Of a stretch of DNA of 9,265 nucleotides, positions 5,360-9,265 are shown one piece after another. A program made the translations under genes and the position numbers. The notes beneath the pieces were generated by a model. That model saw only the letters and a program-made list of their open reading frames with translations, was not told where the DNA came from and searched no databases. How positions within the stretch are numbered: the first letter of the stretch is position 1; each line of letters starts with the position of its first letter. This stretch comes from Clostridia bacterium (lineage in GTDB: Bacteria > Bacillota > Clostridia > Oscillospirales > CAG-272). The stretch is taken from positions 1 through 9,265 of the forward strand of contig JAFOAB010000328.1 of NCBI GenBank assembly GCA_017382555.1, read 5' to 3'.

Positions 5360-8308
5360 ATGCGTAAAATAAGCTGTTTGCTTATTGCGGCGCTGATGCT
5401 GGTCGGACTTGCTTCGGTGGCTTTTGTGGGCTCTGCGGCGGAGTTTGCGGAGATAAAATTCACGGAAGTTACTCGCGTGCGTCAGGGCGGAACGTATCCC
5501 CGTATGACCGCGCTTGAGAACGGCGCGCTTGAGTACTATTTCGAAAACGGCTATAAGTACTCTCTTGATTCAGCGCTGACCTTTAACACGCTTGAAAATG
5601 AAAAGGGAACGGACACTCGAATCAATGCAGCAGCCACGCAAATGGTTGGCGAGGATTCGCATACTCTCACAAGGGCAAATCAGCACGCGATAGAGCTTAG
5701 TGACGGCACGATGATGATGGCTTACCGCAGTCATTCCAACCAGACGGTCAACGGTAAGTTTTACACCTCCATTCGCGTGATGACAAAGACCAATTACACC
5801 GGCACGTATGTAAACGAGCAGGTAGTTGTTGAGGCGGTTCAAAGCGTTACCTCGGGTCGCCACGGATACTGGGAGCCCTTCCTTATCCAGCTTGATGATA
5901 CCACAGTTGCCATGTATTATGCAGACGATCTTTCGCCTAACGACGATGGTGCAAACCAGTACATAATGGTCGTTCTGTACGATATAAAAACAGGCACCTG
6001 GGGCACTCCTTCTATTGCTGTAAACGCATCCAAGAATATGGGCCGCGAGGGTATGCCGATGGTCTCCCGTCTTACCGATGGTAGCTACGTTATGGCGGTT
6101 GAGTCGCATTGCTTGCAATCCTCGAAGTACATATTCGCCGTCAGACTTTGGTTCTCGCGTGACGGTATAACGTGGGATAAGGGTGTTGCGGTTGCGGCGC
6201 CCAATAAAACCTATTACTTTTACCAATCCGGTCTTGAATATTGGTGCGCTGCACCTTGCGTAACCGTTCTTCCCGATGGAAGGATTGCGGTTTCCTATCA
6301 GGATAACTACGCAAATTCAACCAACAGAGATTATATAAATACTGATAAATCGTACAATGCAACACCTTGCCTTATCATTTCCAAGGATAAGGTTACTTAC
6401 AATAACGCATCTGATCTCAAGGCTGTAACAAAAGGAATTTCCTCATCCTTCACCTCCGTTTCCCTCAATCTGACAGAGCATAGCTCGATAAAGGGGATGG
6501 ATTACGAAAACGATATTTACGGCATTTGGAACTCCACGTTCTATGCAAACGGCTATCTATATTATTGCTCTGCCGTAGGGTACAACACCTCAACCACATC
6601 CATTCAGTCGCTCGGAACCTACGTGTGCCGTGCGCTTGTGGATGCGGATGCCGTGCCGAATGCGGATGACGTTGCGGCTGATTACGGAACGCTGCACATC
6701 TCAAATCCCGAGCAGCTTTTGCAGATCATGAACGATAGTACGATGTGGAAAAAGAATATCGTGCTTGATAACGATATCGATCTTTCGAAGACTGTATATA
6801 CCGCTTCTCGCGGTCTTGGTCAGACCTCTATAGGATATCTCAACACTGCAGCCTTTAGCGGAAGCTTTGACGGACAGGGATATACGATAAAGGGACTTAA
6901 CATAAACAACACCGTCTCCGGCAACAGAACCGCTCTGTTCGGATATTGCGACGGCGCTACGATAAAAAATTGCACGCTGTACGGCTCTGTAACAAGTAAC
7001 GGTGAGTATTGCGGCGCGTTTGCGGGTTATTCGCAGAACAGCCACTTTATAAATCTCACAAGCTACGTAACTGTCAGCGGCACCAACTACGTTGGCGGTA
7101 TTGCGGGCAGAGTGCTTGGCGGCAGTAAGGGTGCAGAGCTTACGAGCTGTGTCAACTACGGTAGCGTTACCGGTACGCAAAAAAGCGTGGGCGGTATTAT
7201 CGGCTTGCTTGACACAAATACGGGAGCCGTTACCGATACGACAGTAGACGGATGTGTAAACTACGGTGCAATCAGCGGAAGCGGATACGTCGGCGGTATT
7301 TTAGGACAGATAAATCATCTCACCATCAACGGCTGTTGCGTTTATCTTAAAAATTGCGTGAATTACGGTGATGTTGCCGCATCGTCAGATACTGCATGTG
7401 CTGCAGGAATTGTTGGACAGCTGCAGGTATCAAACGCCACAACAAGAAATTATAACGGAGTTATCGAAATCACAGCTTGTGAAAATAACGGAGACGTGAC
7501 GGGTAAAAACTATATTGCCGGAATTTTCGCTAATGCAAATTTTGACTCTTCAAACGGCTGTGTAGTCAAGCTCAAGCTAAGCGAATGTAAGAACCACGGA
7601 ACTGTTGGCGGCTCGGATGCCATCGCTTACGTTGGTGGTATCGGCGGTCGTTCCCTCGGCAAAGCCGCAAGCAGAGTGGAGATAAATCTTTGCTTTAACG
7701 ACGGCGCACTTATCACAGGAGCTACCGGTATGGATATGGGCGGTATAATGGCTGTTGCAAAGTATACCGACATAACGAATTGCGAGGTGCGCGGTAGCTT
7801 AACCACCGCAAATTCCTCTGCTACGGGTGTTGGCGGTATAGTTGGACGTACAGCTACCTCGGCAAGCGTTAACCGTTGTTATTTTGCCGGTGAAACGCAG
7901 TATAATCCCATTGTGGGCAAGCCCGTTTCCTGCACCGGAAGCAATAACTATTATTTCGTTAACGGCTCGGCAAGTGATAGCTACGGCGCGCTCGTTCAAC
8001 TCGATAAGGGCGAGGATGCCTACGGCGGCTTTGATTTTGAAAACGATTGGTATGCAACCGTTTTGGGACCGAGACTCAGATTCGGTAAAACCTTTAAACC
8101 CGGAGATATTGACGGAAACGGTGTTGTCGGCGTTTTGGATATTGTAATTCTTCAGCGTTATCTTGCGGAATGGAGCGGATATGAGCAGTTTATCGTTTAT
8201 GATTCCGCAGACGTTACGGGTGACGGAAAAATCGGCTTGATGGATGCCGTTTATATGGCAAGACATATTGCGGGCTGGGAGGATTACGCAGATCTCGGCA
8301 CACGCTAA
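5360..8308 (+). CDS. Secreted sialidase-fold (GH93-like) beta-propeller with GLUG repeats and dockerin
   Basis: CGGAGGA lies 5 bases before the ATG. The 982-residue protein begins with a signal peptide (RK, hydrophobic core 6-23, likely cut after SAA at 25-27). Residues 30-430 form a beta-propeller of the sialidase superfamily: an Asp-box SRDGITW at 266-272, WEPFLIQL at 171-178, REGMPMVSRLTDG at 229-241 followed by E248, and LPDGRIAVSYQ at 304-314. The EPF and R[ED]GMP pattern resembles GH93 exo-arabinanases, suggesting an arabinan or related plant polysaccharide substrate; sialidase or another propeller hydrolase is the alternative. Residues 443-512 have the IDL / FDGQGYTIKGL motif that opens GLUG arrays, and 540-845 are GLUG-like beta-helix repeats. 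Residues 914-972 are a dockerin with two Ca-binding loops, DIDGNGVVGVLD and DVTGDGKIGLMD, implying attachment to a cohesin scaffold. The second gene of its operon, it ends at a strong terminator. Confidence 0.92.
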   Translation: MRKISCLLIAALMLVGLASVAFVGSAAEFAEIKFTEVTRVRQGGTYPRMTALENGALEYYFENGYKYSLDSALTFNTLENEKGTDTRINAAATQMVGEDSHTLTRANQHAIELSDGTMMMAYRSHSNQTVNGKFYTSIRVMTKTNYTGTYVNEQVVVEAVQSVTSGRHGYWEPFLIQLDDTTVAMYYADDLSPNDDGANQYIMVVLYDIKTGTWGTPSIAVNASKNMGREGMPMVSRLTDGSYVMAVESHCLQSSKYIFAVRLWFSRDGITWDKGVAVAAPNKTYYFYQSGLEYWCAAPCVTVLPDGRIAVSYQDNYANSTNRDYINTDKSYNATPCLIISKDKVTYNNASDLKAVTKGISSSFTSVSLNLTEHSSIKGMDYENDIYGIWNSTFYANGYLYYCSAVGYNTSTTSIQSLGTYVCRALVDADAVPNADDVAADYGTLHISNPEQLLQIMNDSTMWKKNIVLDNDIDLSKTVYTASRGLGQTSIGYLNTAAFSGSFDGQGYTIKGLNINNTVSGNRTALFGYCDGATIKNCTLYGSVTSNGEYCGAFAGYSQNSHFINLTSYVTVSGTNYVGGIAGRVLGGSKGAELTSCVNYGSVTGTQKSVGGIIGLLDTNTGAVTDTTVDGCVNYGAISGSGYVGGILGQINHLTINGCCVYLKNCVNYGDVAASSDTACAAGIVGQLQVSNATTRNYNGVIEITACENNGDVTGKNYIAGIFANANFDSSNGCVVKLKLSECKNHGTVGGSDAIAYVGGIGGRSLGKAASRVEINLCFNDGALITGATGMDMGGIMAVAKYTDITNCEVRGSLTTANSSATGVGGIVGRTATSASVNRCYFAGETQYNPIVGKPVSCTGSNNYYFVNGSASDSYGALVQLDKGEDAYGGFDFENDWYATVLGPRLRFGKTFKPGDIDGNGVVGVLDIVILQRYLAEWSGYEQFIVYDSADVTGDGKIGLMDAVYMARHIAGWEDYADLGTR
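6977..7894 (+). repeat. GLUG-like beta-helix repeat array (protein level)
   Basis: Residues 540-845 of the dockerin protein hold about eight units with the pattern [CS]VNYGxVxG...VGGI[IA]G, for example CVNYGSVTG at 597-605 and CVNYGAISG at 632-640, with GGIIGLL and GGILGQ following. A Cys precedes the Asn-Tyr-Gly in several copies. GLUG repeats are common in clostridial and Bacteroidota surface proteins and likely form a solenoid spacer or carbohydrate-contacting surface between the propeller and the dockerin. Confidence 0.8.
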
Positions 8309-8319
8309 GGTTTAAATAC

Positions 8320-8356
8320 GAAAATGGCTGTAGAACAAGTTTTTACAGCCATTTTC
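8320..8356 (+). terminator. Strong 13-bp inverted repeat terminator, probably bidirectional
   Basis: GAAAATGGCTGTA at 8320-8332 pairs perfectly with TACAGCCATTTTC at 8344-8356 around an 11-base loop. The stem ends in A4/T4 on both sides, so each strand reads GC stem then T tract. It lies 11 bases after the dockerin gene's stop and 16 bases before the cca start. Confidence 0.75.
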
Positions 8357-8372
8357 AGAATTTTGGAGCTTT

Positions 8373-9265
8373 ATGAAGGATATTGAGCTTGCAAATGAAA
8401 TAGCACGTGAGGCTTCGGGCAGAGGCGGACGTGTATATTACGTCGGCGGCTGTGTGCGCGATGCGCTTATCGGCAGAGAAAGCAAGGATATAGATATTGA
8501 GGTGCACGGAATTGCCCCCTCTGTGCTTGAGGAGATACTTGACGGTGTGGGCGAGCGTATTTCGATGGGCGAGAGCTTCGGTATTTATTCCGTCAAGGGC
8601 TATTCACTTGATATCGCAATGCCGCGCAAGGAAAACGTGCGTGGTAAGGGGCATCGGGATTTTGAGGTTTTTGTGGATCCGTTTATAGGAACGGAGAAGG
8701 CCGCAATGCGACGTGATTTCACCGTAAATGCCATTATGCGCGACGTTATTTCGGGGGAAATCGTTGACCCGTATGGAGGAGTACGCGACCTTGAAATGGG
8801 AATTTTGCGCCACGTAAGCGATGACAGCTTCGGTGAGGATCCGCTGCGTGTTTTCCGCCTCTGTCAGTTCGCCGCTCGCTTCGACTTTGCGGTGGCAGAG
8901 GAGACGAAGGCGATATGCAAAACAATGGATATAACTGCCCTTTCGCGCGAAAGGGTGGAGGGCGAGCTGAAAAAGGCATTGCTTACCGCAAGGCGCCCCT
9001 CGGTATTTTTTGAGCTTTTGCGTGAGCTTAATATGCTCTCACCGTGGTTTAGCGAGCTTTCTCCGCTTATCGGTCTTGTGCAGGACCCGCTTTATCACGC
9101 GGAGGGTGATGCGTGGACACATACCATGCTTGTGCTTGATGCGGCGGCTGAGCTGCGCGACGGCGCGGAGGACCCGTTTGGGTTTATGCTTGCGGCGCTT
9201 GTGCATGATATAGGAAAGCCTCTGTGCACCGAGAAAGAGGGCGAAAGGGTGCATTCCTACGGGCA
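8373..9265 (+). CDS. cca: CCA tRNA nucleotidyltransferase with HD domain, partial (3' end outside window)
   Basis: The frame is open from ATG 8373 to the right edge (297 complete codons). The enzyme adds or repairs the 3'-terminal CCA of tRNAs from CTP and ATP. Class II nucleotidyltransferase landmarks are clear: VGGCVRDALIGR at 24-35 followed by the metal-binding D39-I-D41, RRDFTVNAIM at 113-122, DPYGGVRDLEMG at 132-143, and EDPLRVFRLCQFAARF at 155-170, which fits the nucleotide-selecting region. From about 240 an HD phosphohydrolase-type domain begins (YHAEGDAWTHTMLVLD at 241-256 and ALVHDIGKP at 275-283, with H278 and D279). The HD domain is found in some bacterial CCA enzymes and in the related poly(A) polymerase group, so a CCA-adding enzyme is favoured over PcnB by the small compact N-terminal part and full motif match. 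GGAG lies 4 bases before the start. It follows a terminator, and its own promoter was not identified with confidence. Confidence 0.93.
   Translation, partial: MKDIELANEIAREASGRGGRVYYVGGCVRDALIGRESKDIDIEVHGIAPSVLEEILDGVGERISMGESFGIYSVKGYSLDIAMPRKENVRGKGHRDFEVFVDPFIGTEKAAMRRDFTVNAIMRDVISGEIVDPYGGVRDLEMGILRHVSDDSFGEDPLRVFRLCQFAARFDFAVAEETKAICKTMDITALSRERVEGELKKALLTARRPSVFFELLRELNMLSPWFSELSPLIGLVQDPLYHAEGDAWTHTMLVLDAAAELRDGAEDPFGFMLAALVHDIGKPLCTEKEGERVHSYG

Noticed and set aside
6977..7894. CRISPR array or DNA repeat in the GLUG-repeat region
   Set aside because: The repetition is at protein level, with diverged DNA copies, irregular spacing and an open reading frame throughout.
8497..9213. Small plus- and minus-strand open frames at the right end
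   Set aside because: They are out-of-frame shadows of cca, whose frame stays open to the window edge with all nucleotidyltransferase and HD motifs.

Overview
The window looks like an ordinary chromosomal segment from an anaerobic member of the Clostridia (Bacillota), probably gut or rumen associated. The evidence is a type I-like dockerin on a secreted sugar-active protein, TNAG-like GLUG repeats, strong GGAGG-type ribosome binding sites, one TTG start, good sigma-A promoters, and a lipoprotein with the His/Cys-rich repeat common in clostridial surface proteins. I cannot name a genus.

Layout. The left third is on the minus strand: a lipoprotein cut by the left edge (1-326), a four-to-six-helix DUF6512-like membrane protein (396-917), and a small, probably frameshifted gene (975-1122) with its own promoter. 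A 12-bp hairpin between the last two covers the ribosome binding site of the membrane protein gene. A divergent promoter pair at 1152-1234 separates this arm from the plus-strand genes.

The first plus-strand operon is pcp (pyroglutamyl-peptidase, 1267-1851), a GNAT acetyltransferase fused in frame to a four-Cys zinc ribbon and an HNH nuclease (1863-2858), and a small membrane protein whose soluble tail resembles a strand pair of the DnaJ C-terminal domain (2870-3283). Hairpins at 3293-3364 probably close it. A consensus promoter at 3426-3454 then drives a second operon of two genes whose products probably act at or outside the cell surface: a CvpA-like four-helix membrane protein with a large external part ending in four exact-length 17-residue repeats (3489-5345), and a secreted sialidase-fold (GH93-like) beta-propeller, GLUG-repeat, dockerin protein (5360-8308). 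A 13-bp inverted repeat terminator (8320-8356) follows, and then the start of cca (tRNA CCA-adding enzyme with HD domain), cut by the right edge.

The points most worth a second look are the GNAT/zinc-ribbon/HNH fusion, the 17-residue repeat array on the CvpA-like protein next to a dockerin enzyme, the DnaJ-tail-like membrane protein, and the frameshifted small gene with a hairpin that could control the next gene. No CRISPR array, tRNA, rRNA, insertion sequence or prophage gene was seen.
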